A stretch of DNA of 64,000 bases, taken from an uncultured Pseudomonadales bacterium (lineage in GTDB: Bacteria > Pseudomonadota > Gammaproteobacteria > Pseudomonadales > Azotimanducaceae). The notes under the pieces were generated by a model. It was not told the DNA's origin, made no database searches, and worked only from the letters and a program-made list of their open reading frames with translations. The translations under genes were made by a program, and so were the position numbers. Where the stretch lies: contig CALSMJ010000001.1 of NCBI GenBank assembly GCA_943787425.1, positions 1,043,271 to 1,107,270 of the forward strand, given 5' to 3'. Below, in pieces: positions 37,470-47,293 of this stretch (its first letter is position 1; each line of letters begins with the position of its first letter).

Positions 37470-37856
37470 TTACCGCTTGGAGAACTGCGGCTTCTTACGA
37501 GCCTTTCGAAGCCCGACTTTCTTACGTTCTACGCTTCGCGCATCTCGCGTCACATATCCTGCTTGTCGGAGCGTCGGTCGCAGAGTTTCGTCATATTCCA
37601 TCAAAGCCCGCGTAATCCCGTGCCGAATTGCGCCAGCCTGACCAAATCCCCCGCCGCCTTTCACGGTCACGCGGACTGAAAACCGTTCCGCAAGTTCAAC
37701 CAACTCCAATGGCTGTCGAACGACCATCCGCGCCGTCTCACGACCGAAATACTCATCCAATGGCTGGTCGTTGACCTGGATGCTGCCATCACCAAGGCTC
37801 ATAAATACGCGTGCTTTAGCGGTCTTGCGGCGACCTGTTCCGTAATATTGATTCAT
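37470..37856 (-). CDS. rpsI: 30S ribosomal protein S9
   Basis: The 128-residue S9 begins [16 protein letters not shown] and ends in the basic tail [17 protein letters not shown], whose last residues reach the ribosomal P site. [15 protein letters not shown] is the family signature. It follows rplM by 24 bp in the conserved rplM-rpsI operon. Confidence 0.98.
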   Translation of the reverse strand: MNQYYGTGRRKTAKARVFMSLGDGSIQVNDQPLDEYFGRETARMVVRQPLELVELAERFSVRVTVKGGGGFGQAGAIRHGITRALMEYDETLRPTLRQAGYVTRDARSVERKKVGLRKARKKPQFSKR

Positions 37857-37880
37857 ATCAGACCTTTCTTATATAGCATC

Positions 37881-38309
37881 TTAGATGTCAAGCACTTCAG
37901 GCTGTTGCGCCTCATGCGGGTGGGCACTACCGGCATATACTTTTAGCTTACTCAGCATCGCTCGGCTTAACTTGTTCTTTGGCATCATCCCCTTCACCGC
38001 TGACTGAATGATTCGCTCGGGCGCCTTATCGATCAATTTATCAAAGGTGATGGACTTAATTCCACCGGGGAACCCGGTATGGTGATAATAGGTCTTATCG
38101 GTTTCTTTACGTCCTGTTACACGGATTTTTTCAGCGTTCACAATGATAATGTAGTCACCGGTATCAACGTGGGGCGTAAAACAAACCTTGTGCTTACCAC
38201 GCAATCGATTTGCCACTTCCGTACTCAACCGCCCCAAAGTTTTATCTGCAGCATCAACCACATACCACTTTCGGGTTACCTCTTCTTTTTTTGCACTGAC
38301 CGTCTTCAT
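37881..38309 (-). CDS. rplM: 50S ribosomal protein L13
   Basis: The 142-residue L13 has [16 protein letters not shown], the conserved [11 protein letters not shown], and [11 protein letters not shown] followed by [10 protein letters not shown]. Length equals that of E. coli L13. It is the first gene of the rplM-rpsI operon; 179 bp separate it from zapE downstream of the start, where the promoter must lie. Confidence 0.98.
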   Translation of the reverse strand: MKTVSAKKEEVTRKWYVVDAADKTLGRLSTEVANRLRGKHKVCFTPHVDTGDYIIIVNAEKIRVTGRKETDKTYYHHTGFPGGIKSITFDKLIDKAPERIIQSAVKGMMPKNKLSRAMLSKLKVYAGSAHPHEAQQPEVLDI

Positions 38310-38488
38310 TCTGGCGCCCTAATTCACTGGGGGATTGCTGTTTCTTGAACCCTAAACCCCCACTACGACGTGTTGGTTGTGGACTTAAAATTTAAGAGGC
38401 CGAATCTTACCCAAGCCGAGATCTCAAAGCAACACCTTACTGTGCTGACCCGACGCCTCATTGCGCGCCCTAAAACGCTGCCCTGCTC

Positions 38489-39590
38489 TCAAAACAAGTG
38501 CTGTAAGCCTAAATACTCATCGCTTTGCATTTCTAGTAGCCGGCTTTGAGTGCGCTCAAACTCAAATTGCAACCGCTGTCCTTGGTAAAGGCTTTGAATG
38601 GACGCATTCGCTGACAAAATCAGTTTAACTTTGCGATCGTAGAACTCATCCACGAGACTGATAAAGCGCCGGGCCTGGTCCTCCTCACTAGGGCTAAAAC
38701 ACGGTACGCCGCTAATCAAAACCGAGCTAAATTGTTCTGCAACTTCAATATAATCATTTTGACTTCTGGGCCCATCGCAAATGGCCTCAAAATCGAACCA
38801 AATTACATCGCCGTGAAGCGCGCGGGCGGGAATTTCGCGTCCTGAAACTTCTATTGCGGTTTGCATGGGCCGCTGGGAACCATCACTCAGGGTCAACCTC
38901 CTAAACATCGCGAGCAACGCCTGATGACTCGCATCAGTCAGGCCCTCATAATATAAAGGCGCTTGGGTCAGCGAGCGCATGCGATAGTCTAACCCGCTGT
39001 CGACGTTCAGCACCCACGTATTGGCCTCAAGTGCTGCAATTGCCGGCAAAAACTTGCTTCGTTGCAAGCCGTTCTTGTAAAGCCCGGATGGCGGAACATT
39101 GGACGTTGCGACCAAGGTGACGCCGAGACGAAACAGGCCTTCGAGGATGCCAGCTAAGATCATCGCATCCGTAATATCAGAAACAAAAAATTCGTCAAAG
39201 CAAAGTACTCTCGCCTCACCCGCGATCTCACTGGCGACCCCTTCCAATGGATTAGCCTGGCCTTGCAAACGCCCTAGCGATGCGTGCACTTGCCTCATAA
39301 ACCGATAGAAGTGCACTCGCTTTTTGTCTGGGCTCATCAAGCGCTTCGAAAAACAAGTCCATCAAAAACGTCTTGCCACGACCGACGCCACCCCAAAGAT
39401 ACAGACCTCGAACCAAAGGCTGCTGTTTCGGGCGCCAAAACAACATTGGATTGGACTTCACCGGCCGCGCAACCTTGAGCGCCGCTGCTAAATCCGACAG
39501 CGCTACAATCGCCTGCCGCTGCGCTGGGTCTGACTCATATTGCTTTGCTCGGAGCACAGCCTCATAGGCTTGTATAATATTCGTCGTCAT
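38489..39590 (-). CDS. zapE: Cell division AAA+ ATPase ZapE (AFG1 family), frameshifted
   Basis: Two frames make one ZapE of about 366 residues. The N-terminal piece (from 39590) has QPLVRGLYLWGGVGRGKTFL with Walker A GGVGRGKT, ending FFEALD. The C-terminal piece resumes with SPDKKRVHFYRFM and includes Walker B VLCFDEFFVSD, the sensor region ATSN and LYKNGLQR. A single extra G near 39337 explains the break. ZapE contracts Z rings late in division in E. coli. The start overlaps the hisD stop by 4 bp. Confidence 0.9.
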
Positions 39591-40897
39591 TCGCCTGTTT
39601 CAAAACGCTTGGCAGCTGACAAGGCATGGGCATGAAGGCCTTCTTCTTCGGCTAGAACTGCGGCGGTTTTTGCTATCTCGCGCCCACCGCCGGCGGAGCA
39701 ATGAATCAACGACTGTTTGAGCTGAAAATCGTAGACCCCAAGGGCAGAGGCAAAACGGGCCGTACCGCTGGTGGGCAGAACATGGCTCGGTCCAGCCGTA
39801 TAATCCCCAAGGACTTCGGGGCTGTATTGACCCACAAATATCGCTCCTGCAGATCGAATATCCGGCAAAAGGCTTTCAGGGTTACTGATTGCGAGTTCAA
39901 GGTGCTCCGGGGCAACTCGGTTAATCACCGTGATGAGATCTTCAGCGGTTTCTGCCTGAATCAAAAGACCACGATGACGCAAGGAATCCTCGATGATCGC
40001 GCGCCTGGGTTGGGTTGTAACCATCGCCTCTAGACCCGCCTCAATCGCATCCAAGAAGGCCGCACTTTGAGACACCACGATTGATTGCGCTTGCTCGTCG
40101 TGCTCAGCCTGAGCGAGCAGATCGGCAATGACCCAATCAACCCGAGCACTGTCATCGGCGACGACCAGCACTTCAGAGGGGCCGGCGAGCATGTCGATCC
40201 CAACATCTCCATAAACCTGTTTTTTAGCGGCCGTGACAAAAACATTGCCTGGGCCACAAATTTTATCCACCGCTCGAACGGATTGGGTGCCGTAGGCCAT
40301 CGCTGCAATGGCTTGCGCGCCGCCCATGACCCAAACCTCATCAACCCCGGCATAATGGGCCGCGGCGAGGAGGACCGGGCTCATCGCACCACCTTTAGCC
40401 GGCGCTGCTAGGACAACGGACGCAACCCCTGCCACCTTCGCTGGAATGGCGGTCATGAGCACCGTTGAGGGGTAGCAGGCTTTCCCACCCGGCGCGTAAA
40501 CCCCAACGCGCGCCATGGGTTGCACGCGTTGACCCAGCACGTTGCCAAGCGCATCCTCAAAGTCCCAACTTTGCCCGAGCGCCTCAAGCTGCCTTTGATG
40601 GTAATCACCGATCCGCTCTGCGGCCATCCGCAGCGCTTCATCAACTGGCCGACTAATCACGCGACAGGCCGACGCCATTTCAGATGGACCCACCCGTAAG
40701 GATTCAATCGACGTGGGCCTGAAGTCATCAAATTTTTCAGCGTAATGCAACAACGCCTCGTCCCCGCTTTCCCGCACTGCGTGAATGATGTCGGAAACGG
40801 TTTGATGCACCTCAGGCGCAATCAGCCCGGCGTGATCGATGCCCGCGCTCAGTTCCACCCAGAACCGCGGCGAGCCGGTACTCAGCCGTCGCATCAC
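39587..40897 (-). CDS. hisD: Histidinol dehydrogenase HisD
   Basis: This 436-residue zinc enzyme performs the last two oxidations of histidine synthesis. [24 protein letters not shown] sequence ([14 protein letters not shown]), [26 protein letters not shown] and the zinc-ligand region [11 protein letters not shown] are present, with APEHLEL near the catalytic Glu-His. A GTG at 40897 and an ATG at 40894 are both possible starts at the hisG stop. It forms a run with hisG and murA, as in Pseudomonas. Confidence 0.97.
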   Translation of the reverse strand: MMRRLSTGSPRFWVELSAGIDHAGLIAPEVHQTVSDIIHAVRESGDEALLHYAEKFDDFRPTSIESLRVGPSEMASACRVISRPVDEALRMAAERIGDYHQRQLEALGQSWDFEDALGNVLGQRVQPMARVGVYAPGGKACYPSTVLMTAIPAKVAGVASVVLAAPAKGGAMSPVLLAAAHYAGVDEVWVMGGAQAIAAMAYGTQSVRAVDKICGPGNVFVTAAKKQVYGDVGIDMLAGPSEVLVVADDSARVDWVIADLLAQAEHDEQAQSIVVSQSAAFLDAIEAGLEAMVTTQPRRAIIEDSLRHRGLLIQAETAEDLITVINRVAPEHLELAISNPESLLPDIRSAGAIFVGQYSPEVLGDYTAGPSHVLPTSGTARFASALGVYDFQLKQSLIHCSAGGGREIAKTAAVLAEEEGLHAHALSAAKRFETGE

Positions 40898-41535
40898 GTC
40901 GTGATCTCCGCTAAGCGCTCGATCAGCGGCTGGATTGAGGCCCGCTTTGTCTTGTAGGCCACTTTATTGACAATCAACCTGGAGGAAATATTGCAGATCA
41001 ACTCTTTCGGCTCTAAACCATTGGCCACCAGCGTATTGCCAGTCTCAACAATGTCGACGATCCGATGCGCTAATTGCATTACCGGTGCCAATTCCAAAGC
41101 ACCCGTCAGCTTAATAATATCGATCTGTATCCCTTTGTCGGCATAATGCCGTTTTGCGGTTTCAACGAACTTGGTGGCGATCCTGAGCCGCCGCGGTAGA
41201 TGAGCCTCGTTGACCAATCCCGCCACCATCATCTGGCACTGCGACATCTTTAAATCAAGCGGCTCGTAAAAGCCATCGCCTTGAAACTCTAGCAACACAT
41301 CTTTACCCGCGATCCCGAGGTCTGCGATGCCATGCTCGACGTAGGTGGCCACGTCATGACCGCGCAAAACCATCAACCGAACGTCATCTTGGTTGGTCTC
41401 AAAGACCAACTTCCTCGACGCTGTCATATCATCCGTCGGCTCAATCCCCAATTGCGCAAGCAGCGCTAGGAGCTCTGATAAAGGCCGGCCTTTGCTCAGC
41501 GCAATGACTAAAGACCGCGGCGCGCTCAAAGACAT
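40894..41535 (-). CDS. hisG: ATP phosphoribosyltransferase HisG, short form
   Basis: This enzyme starts histidine synthesis by joining ATP and PRPP. At 213 residues it is the short form, which lacks the C-terminal allosteric domain and works with the regulatory subunit HisZ; hisZ is not in the window. [11 protein letters not shown] is at the N-terminus, [10 protein letters not shown] in the middle and [10 protein letters not shown] at the PRPP loop. It begins immediately after murA. Confidence 0.96.
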   Translation of the reverse strand: MSLSAPRSLVIALSKGRPLSELLALLAQLGIEPTDDMTASRKLVFETNQDDVRLMVLRGHDVATYVEHGIADLGIAGKDVLLEFQGDGFYEPLDLKMSQCQMMVAGLVNEAHLPRRLRIATKFVETAKRHYADKGIQIDIIKLTGALELAPVMQLAHRIVDIVETGNTLVANGLEPKELICNISSRLIVNKVAYKTKRASIQPLIERLAEITT

Positions 41536-42804
41536 CTAACTTGCCTCCCGCCGGATATCAACGCCTAAGCGTTGCAGTCGTTCTTCGATCTGCTGATAAC
41601 CCCGATCAATGTGGTATACCCGATCAACAGTTGTCTCACCCCGCGCCGCAATGCCGGCAATCACGAGGCTTGCCGAGGCCCGAAGGTCGGTTGCCATCAC
41701 CGGCGCACCAACCAATTCGGCGACGCCCTGAACCAAGGCAACGGAATTATTATTCTGCAATTGAATGTCTGCCCCCATCCTCGCCAGCTCCGGAACATGC
41801 ATAAAACGATTTTCGAAAATAGTCTCTTGAATCGAAGAAGACCCTTGCGACAAACAATTCAAAGTCATGATCTGGGCCTGCAAATCGGTCGGGAACGCCG
41901 GATAAGGTCCTGTCACGACATTCACTGACTTCGGACGGCGTCCTTTCATGTCGAGCGCGATCCGTCCGTCTTCAACCTTGATATCTGCGCCTGCTTCCCG
42001 GAGCTTGGACAACAACGCAGCATTATGCTGAGGCAGCGCATTGGAGATTCCAACACACCCGCCGCTGGCTGCCGCGGCGATTAAGTAAGTCCCCACTTCG
42101 ATTCGATCCGAAATGGCCTCGAAACGCCCGCCATGTAGCCGTTCAACGCCATGAATTTCAATTCGACTGGTCCCAGCACCTCGGACATCGGCACCCAAAA
42201 CATTTAAAAATTCCGCAAGGTTCTCGATTTCAGGCTCTTTGGCACAATTTTCCATAATCGTGACACCATCAGCCAAAACGGCCGCAGTCATCAGATGCTC
42301 AGTCCCGCCAACGGTTGAAAAATCGAAATCAATCTGCGCACCCTTTAATCGGCCCGAAACTGTGCCCCGCACGTAGCCTTCTTTCATCTCAATGTCAGCA
42401 CCCAGGGCCCGCAAGCCTTTAAGGTGTTGATCAACAGGTCGCGTCCCAATCGCGCAGCCACCCGGCAAGGACACTTCGGCTTCCCCGTAACGAGCGATCA
42501 GCGGTCCCAGCACATTAAAGGAGGCCCGCATGGTCTTCACGAGTTCGTAGGGCGCCTTTAAAGAACTGATCGAGTTCGCGTGAATATCAACCTGCATGCG
42601 CTCATTGATAACCACCACAACCCCCATGTGACCCAAAAGCTCGATCATTGTAGAAACATCCCGCAGGTGCGGAACATTTAAAAGCGTCACCGGCTCATCG
42701 GCCAATAGCGCGGCGGCGATCAAATTAATCACTGAATTTTTGGCGCTGGAGGCGGAGATCTCACCGTTTAGAATTGATCCGCCTTGGATTCGAAGAAGCG
42801 CCAC
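41536..42804 (-). CDS. murA: UDP-N-acetylglucosamine 1-carboxyvinyltransferase MurA
   Basis: The 422-residue enzyme adds enolpyruvate to UDP-GlcNAc, the first committed step of wall synthesis. The active-site loop has Cys117 in LPGGCAIGTRPVD, so fosfomycin sensitivity would be expected. KNSVINLIAAALL near the N-terminus (Lys22/Asn23) and the GPYPAFPTDLQAQ motif are intact. It follows ibaG by 2 bp and precedes hisG. It feeds MurC, D and E encoded elsewhere in the window. Confidence 0.98.
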   Translation of the reverse strand: MALLRIQGGSILNGEISASSAKNSVINLIAAALLADEPVTLLNVPHLRDVSTMIELLGHMGVVVVINERMQVDIHANSISSLKAPYELVKTMRASFNVLGPLIARYGEAEVSLPGGCAIGTRPVDQHLKGLRALGADIEMKEGYVRGTVSGRLKGAQIDFDFSTVGGTEHLMTAAVLADGVTIMENCAKEPEIENLAEFLNVLGADVRGAGTSRIEIHGVERLHGGRFEAISDRIEVGTYLIAAAASGGCVGISNALPQHNAALLSKLREAGADIKVEDGRIALDMKGRRPKSVNVVTGPYPAFPTDLQAQIMTLNCLSQGSSSIQETIFENRFMHVPELARMGADIQLQNNNSVALVQGVAELVGAPVMATDLRASASLVIAGIAARGETTVDRVYHIDRGYQQIEERLQRLGVDIRREAS

Positions 42805-42806
42805 GC

Positions 42807-43037
42807 CTAGAGGCTTTCTTCGGGCGCTAAAGCCTTAATCGAAACAGCATGGAGCCTGCCATCAGCAATAAAATCGTTCAAAAATGCATAGACCTTCTGC
42901 TGTCGTTTAACGCGGTTTAGTCCAACAAAGCAGGCGGCAACGACGCGCACCGCTAAACGATTCCCGTCCTGTTGCAGTTCAACGGTCTCGGCGTCAAGTA
43001 CGCTGCGCATGTCTGCCTCTAACTGTGCGAGATCCAT
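42807..43037 (-). CDS. ibaG: BolA/IbaG family protein
   Basis: The 76-residue single-domain BolA-fold protein has the family elements VVAACFVGLNRVKRQQKVY and LHAVSIKALAPEE. IbaG-type BolA proteins pair with monothiol glutaredoxins and take part in iron-sulfur or acid-stress functions. The ibaG-murA pair is conserved from E. coli to Pseudomonas. The mla lipid transport genes that usually precede ibaG are not present. Confidence 0.9.
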   Translation of the reverse strand: MDLAQLEADMRSVLDAETVELQQDGNRLAVRVVAACFVGLNRVKRQQKVYAFLNDFIADGRLHAVSIKALAPEESL

Positions 43038-43146
43038 AACATCGCCTTAAAAAAAGGGGCATCATATCACGCGAATCAAGCCAGTCGTATCCGATGCTAA
43101 ATTTGATGCAAGCCGACAAAGACGGGCTGCTACAGGCGCGGGCTTT

Positions 43147-43186
43147 TTATAATAAAATGCCAGAAACTTATAATAAAATGCCAGAA
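43147..43186 (+). repeat. Tandem 19 bp repeat carrying TATAAT boxes
   Basis: The sequence TTATAATAAAATGCCAGAA occurs twice without mismatch, at 43147-43165 and 43168-43186, a 21 bp period. Each copy has a perfect TATAAT. It lies about 85-120 bp before lptC, so a duplicated -10 element for the lpt operon is possible; no good -35 was found. Confidence 0.8.
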
Positions 43187-43269
43187 GCCACGAAACACAC
43201 CATCGATCAACGACCTTAAATCGATTACCCTAAACCAACCCCTTCTCGTGGACTCCAACCGATCTTAAA

Positions 43270-43884
43270 ATGATGGACTCGTTACGACAAAACAGAACCC
43301 TGCAGTCACGTGCATTGCTCGGGCTGCTGGCGATTTTCATTGCATCGGTTTTGCTCAATCGCACGGTCGATCTCGACCGTCAAATCGAGGCTCCCCCAGC
43401 ACTGCTCAACGAGCCGGACCTTTTTATGACCCATGCGTCGATCAGCCAAATCAACGAAGAAGGCAGCTTAACCTCTAAAATCAGTGCGGATCGGTTTACT
43501 CATTATCCCCTGACCGATGTCACAACCTTAGAATTACCCCGCGTCGCGCTCTATACCCCCAACTTGACTGGCCCTTGGACCATTTCATCAGACAAAGGCA
43601 GACTGTTGGGCGTTTCCGTTTATCGAAAACAATCTGTTGAGCTTTGGTCCGCCGTTCGGGCTGAAAAAAGCAACCCAGACGGCAGTACCACAACCTTTGT
43701 CACAGACACACTGAACGTCTATCCAAGCGAGAATCTCGCCGAGAGCGAGACCCCCGTCACGATTTTTATTGGCAACACCCAAACCCGCGCTGCAAGACTG
43801 CGCGCAAATTTCGATCAAGACACGTTTTTATTTAACTCAAATGAATCGCAACGGGTTATTACGACCATACGCTTTACGCCTTGA
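43270..43884 (+). CDS. lptC: LPS export protein LptC
   Basis: This 204-residue bitopic protein has one membrane helix at about 14-30 and a periplasmic beta-jellyroll domain, with LYTPNLTGPWTISSDKGRL typical of the family. It links the LptBFG transporter to LptA. Gene order lptC-lptA-lptB-rpoN is the standard one. kdsD and kdsC, normally upstream, are missing. Two ATGs in a row start the gene. Confidence 0.9.
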   Translation: MMDSLRQNRTLQSRALLGLLAIFIASVLLNRTVDLDRQIEAPPALLNEPDLFMTHASISQINEEGSLTSKISADRFTHYPLTDVTTLELPRVALYTPNLTGPWTISSDKGRLLGVSVYRKQSVELWSAVRAEKSNPDGSTTTFVTDTLNVYPSENLAESETPVTIFIGNTQTRAARLRANFDQDTFLFNSNESQRVITTIRFTP

Positions 43885-43947
43885 AGCGATTCGGCATTGC
43901 CGCTGACTAAAGGTCACGTGCTACACTTTGCTTGCGCTTTAATTTCC

Positions 43948-44466
43948 ATGCGACGGATTATGCCACTACGTCTTAGCCTTATCGCTTTACTTGCCTTGCT
44001 TGCTCACCCCGTTACGGCACAAGAGAGCCTTTTGCTGCCCATTACCATCCAAGCTGATCGCGCAACCGTTAGCGAATCCCTGGGGCGATCCGAGTATCAG
44101 GGTAACGTGGTTATTGCGCAGGGCCTGCTCCGAATCACAGCAGACCAAGTCAATTTAACCAGCCGTGATAAGGCCCTTTCAGTCATTGAAGCAACCTCTA
44201 ACGCCGACCCTGATTCAAAGGCTCGCTTTGAGCAGGCGGCGACCGGAACGCGGCCCAAAATTGTTGCCACTGCAACCAATATTACGTATCAGATTTTGAC
44301 AGAAACGCTACTGCTTACCGGTTCTGCGGAATTAAGCCAGGGCGCAGATACGTATCAGGGTGAGACCCTCAGTTACAATCTGGCAGAAGGTCTCTTCAAA
44401 GTTGAGAGCGACGGCACCGAGAACAATCGAATCAACCTCATCATCAATCCTAGACCCAAGCAGTAA
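43948..44466 (+). CDS. lptA: LPS transport periplasmic protein LptA
   Basis: LptA bridges LptC and LptD with an OstA-like jellyroll. A signal peptide (MPLRLSLIALLALLAHPVTAQ) ends near residue 25, followed by ITIQADRATVSESLGRSEYQGNV, the conserved OstA start. I place the start at the ATG at 43948 (172 residues); 43960 gives a shorter signal, and a TTG at 43897 would add a hydrophilic extension unlike a signal peptide. It lies between lptC and lptB. Confidence 0.92.
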   Translation: MRRIMPLRLSLIALLALLAHPVTAQESLLLPITIQADRATVSESLGRSEYQGNVVIAQGLLRITADQVNLTSRDKALSVIEATSNADPDSKARFEQAATGTRPKIVATATNITYQILTETLLLTGSAELSQGADTYQGETLSYNLAEGLFKVESDGTENNRINLIINPRPKQ

Positions 44467-44472
44467 TCTAAA

Positions 44473-45200
44473 TTGGCATCTCAACTTTGCGTTCAACATC
44501 TCAGAAAACAATTCGGTAACCGGGCCGTTGTCGCGGACGTGTCTTTTTACGTGAACGCCGGGGAGGTCGTCGGCCTGCTCGGGCCCAATGGTGCTGGCAA
44601 GACTACCTGCTTTTATATGATCGCAGGCCTTGTACAGCCGGATCTCGGTGAGATCAATCTTGCAGGAAAAAACATCACGGCCCTGCCTATGCATCAACGC
44701 GCGGTCTGGGCTTGGGGTACTTACCACAAGAGGCGAGCATTTTTCGAAAACTGTCGGTCGCCGACAATCTACTGGCTATCTTTGAATCCGTCACCGATCT
44801 TACGCGCGCTGAACGACTTGAACGAACCGATGCGCTACTAACGGAATTCAATTTAAACCATGTTCGCGACAGCCTGGGCCTTGCGCTGAGCGGCGGCGAA
44901 AGACGCCGAGCAGAAATTGCGCGCGCCTTAGCCACCAGCCCTAAATTTTTGCTCTTGGACGAGCCCTTTGCCGGCGTAGACCCCATTTCAGTCGGCGACA
45001 TCAAGGCCATTATTAACTACTTAGCGCAACGCGGCATCGGCATCCTCATTACCGATCATAACGTGCGAGAAACCCTCGATATTTGCCAAAGGGCCTATAT
45101 CGTTAACGAGGGTCAGCTCATCGCCGAGGGCAGCAGCGCGGAGATTTTGGACAACGAATTGGTCAAATCAGTGTATCTAGGCGAGAACTTTCGACTGTAA
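44473..45200 (+). CDS. lptB: LPS export ABC transporter ATPase LptB, frameshifted
   Basis: Two frames together encode about 242 residues, the usual LptB length. The first (TTG at 44473) has Walker [14 protein letters not shown] and runs to LPMHQRA. The second resumes as [17 protein letters not shown], with the ABC signature [15 protein letters not shown], Walker [14 protein letters not shown] and the H-loop LITDHNV. One missing G near 44703 explains the break. LptB powers LPS extraction through LptFG; it is essential, so an assembly error is likely. Confidence 0.92.
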
Positions 45201-45571
45201 CCACCGCTACCGAACTGCTTTTTTCACCTCTGGCAACCTTTCGAGCCGCGTCGCGACAAAAACCCCGACGAGCCTTTGCAACGCAATTCCTGACGGCGGT
45301 TGTTGCCAGGGGCGGTTATTGCTTGAGATCTTCGTTTAGCAAACGGGCAGCACCGGACGTTTAAGCGCGGGCGCCTTGCTTGGTGCCCTGACGTCGTGCA
45401 CCGCACGCTCGTACCAAGATTTGATTTTGACCCCGGCCTTGATCTCTGCGCCGACCGTGTGCCTTGAAAGGTCTCGATGGTATTCCAAACCAGCTTAACC
45501 CTTGCTAAAACAGCCCACTTCACCCTCACAAGCAAGTTTTATTCCACAACTATCAGCAGTATCATTGCTCC
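45201..45571. other. Gap between lptB and rpoN with eroded coding-like sequence
   Basis: In related genomes lptB and rpoN are almost adjacent; here about 370 bases intervene. On the minus strand one frame reads about 49 residues without a start, including LEYHRDLSRHTVGAEI and SWYERAVHDVRAP, before a stop near 45340. It looks protein-like but I do not recognise it. It may be a gene fragment, with the rpoN promoter near its right end. Confidence 0.5.
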
Positions 45572-47176
45572 ATGAGCATGCGACCCTCACTAACACTTAA
45601 GATTGGCCAGCAACTGCGGATGACGCCGCAACTACAGCAGGCGATTAAACTGTTGCAGCTATCGACGCTTGACTTGCAACAAGAGATTCAAGCGGCGTTG
45701 GACTCCAACCTCATGCTTGAAGAATTCGACGATTCGGCAGAAACCGCGGCCGCCTCAGATGCCGACACCCTTGATGAAACAACCCGCCTTGATGACCCAT
45801 CCGAGGCGCACCATCTTGACGACGCCGACCTTGAACAGACCCCGAATGCGGACTTCGAGGGCCCTTCTGCCAATGAATTCGAAACCCTTGTAGCAGAGCC
45901 ACATGATCAGGAACTCGACGGTGACCGAATCAGCGATGCCTCAGAATTACTCCAGACCGACGCGCTCAATGATGATTTACCCGTCGACAGCATCTGGGAG
46001 GACGTCTACGACAGCTTACCGACGGGTTTAGGCGCCGGCGCCGGATTTGATGAAGACAGTGAATCCTTTGATGCTCGAAACAGCCCTCAGGGAACTGTAC
46101 AGAGCCACCTACTCGAACAAATAAACCTTCTGAACTTCACTGAATCCGACGAAGTTATTGCGCTGCATATCATCGACGGGCTGGATCAAGAAGGTATGCT
46201 CCGATTAGAACTTCAAGAGATCCAGGAGGCCATGCCAGTTGATTGGGATGTCCAAATTGAAGAAATCGAAGCGGTCCTACACCTAATACAACACCTTGAC
46301 CCACTTGGCATCGCCGCCAGAGATCTGGGTGAGTGCCTCTTGATTCAACTGCAGTCTCTGCCAAACACCGTCGACGCCAAGCTGCTGGCTATAACCCTCA
46401 TAACTGATCATCTTGCAAGCCTTGGTAATCGCGATTTCGCTTTTCTCATCAAACACCTGCATGTATCCGAAGCACAACTTCAGAGCGCCATCGAACTGAT
46501 TCAAACGCTTAATCCCAAACCAGGTGCTGGCCTCAATGAGGTGGCGCCTCAATATGTCGTTCCGGACGTTGTCGTGACCAAAAAGAACAACCGGTGGACG
46601 GTTGAATTAAACCCGGCCATCAACGCAAAAATTCGGGTCAACCCAGAATATTCCGCACTCATCAAACGCAATGACAGCAGCCCAGACCAGGCTTATCTTA
46701 GAGATCAAATGCAAGAAGCGCGCTGGTTCATCAAAAGCCTGCAGCAAAGAAATGACACCCTGTTACGCGTTTCAACAAAAATAATGGAGGTCCAGGCAGG
46801 ATTTTTGGATCACGGGGACAGCGCGATGAAACCCCTTGTGCTGCATGACATCGCAGAAGACGTCGGCTTGCATGAATCCACCATATCAAGAGTCACAACT
46901 CAAAAATATATCGACACACCGCGCGGCGTTTACGAGCTGAAATACTTTTTCTCATCGCACGTCAGCAGCCATTCCGGCGGGGAGGTCTCCTCAACCGCGA
47001 TCCGAGCGAAAATCAAACTTTTGATTAGCCAAGAAAATACCCGCAAACCGCTTTCAGATAGCAAACTCGCGCATCTACTGGCGGAAGACAACATCAACGT
47101 TGCGCGACGAACCGTTGCGAAATATCGAGAGGCCTTAATGATCCCACCCTCCAACGAGCGTAAACAGCTCAGCTAA
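45572..47176 (+). CDS. rpoN: RNA polymerase sigma-54 factor RpoN
   Basis: The 534-residue sigma factor has the glutamine-rich activator region I (LKIGQQLRMTPQLQQAIKLL), an acidic region II (about 45-165, unusually rich in Asp and Glu), the core-binding domain and the C-terminal DNA-binding part. The RpoN box ARRTVAKYRE is at about 511-520. It reads sigma-54 promoters with activators such as NtrC or PilR. It is followed by hpf, ptsN, rapZ and ptsO, the classical rpoN cluster. Confidence 0.97.
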   Translation: MSMRPSLTLKIGQQLRMTPQLQQAIKLLQLSTLDLQQEIQAALDSNLMLEEFDDSAETAAASDADTLDETTRLDDPSEAHHLDDADLEQTPNADFEGPSANEFETLVAEPHDQELDGDRISDASELLQTDALNDDLPVDSIWEDVYDSLPTGLGAGAGFDEDSESFDARNSPQGTVQSHLLEQINLLNFTESDEVIALHIIDGLDQEGMLRLELQEIQEAMPVDWDVQIEEIEAVLHLIQHLDPLGIAARDLGECLLIQLQSLPNTVDAKLLAITLITDHLASLGNRDFAFLIKHLHVSEAQLQSAIELIQTLNPKPGAGLNEVAPQYVVPDVVVTKKNNRWTVELNPAINAKIRVNPEYSALIKRNDSSPDQAYLRDQMQEARWFIKSLQQRNDTLLRVSTKIMEVQAGFLDHGDSAMKPLVLHDIAEDVGLHESTISRVTTQKYIDTPRGVYELKYFFSSHVSSHSGGEVSSTAIRAKIKLLISQENTRKPLSDSKLAHLLAEDNINVARRTVAKYREALMIPPSNERKQLS

Positions 47177-47293
47177 CGTCTCCACTGTTTGTTCACGAAA
47201 CCTCAACTTAACCGAACCAATGGACTCTGTTAGGGTCTTACTTAAGCGGTATTTCAAAACGTACAAATAACTGGGCTTTGAAGGAGTATACGA

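Noticed and set aside
25497..45200. Programmed frameshifting in ftsI, ftsL, rsmH, zapE and lptB
   Set aside because: No shared slippery heptamer with a downstream pseudoknot is visible, and both insertions and a deletion occur, so independent errors or mutations explain them better.
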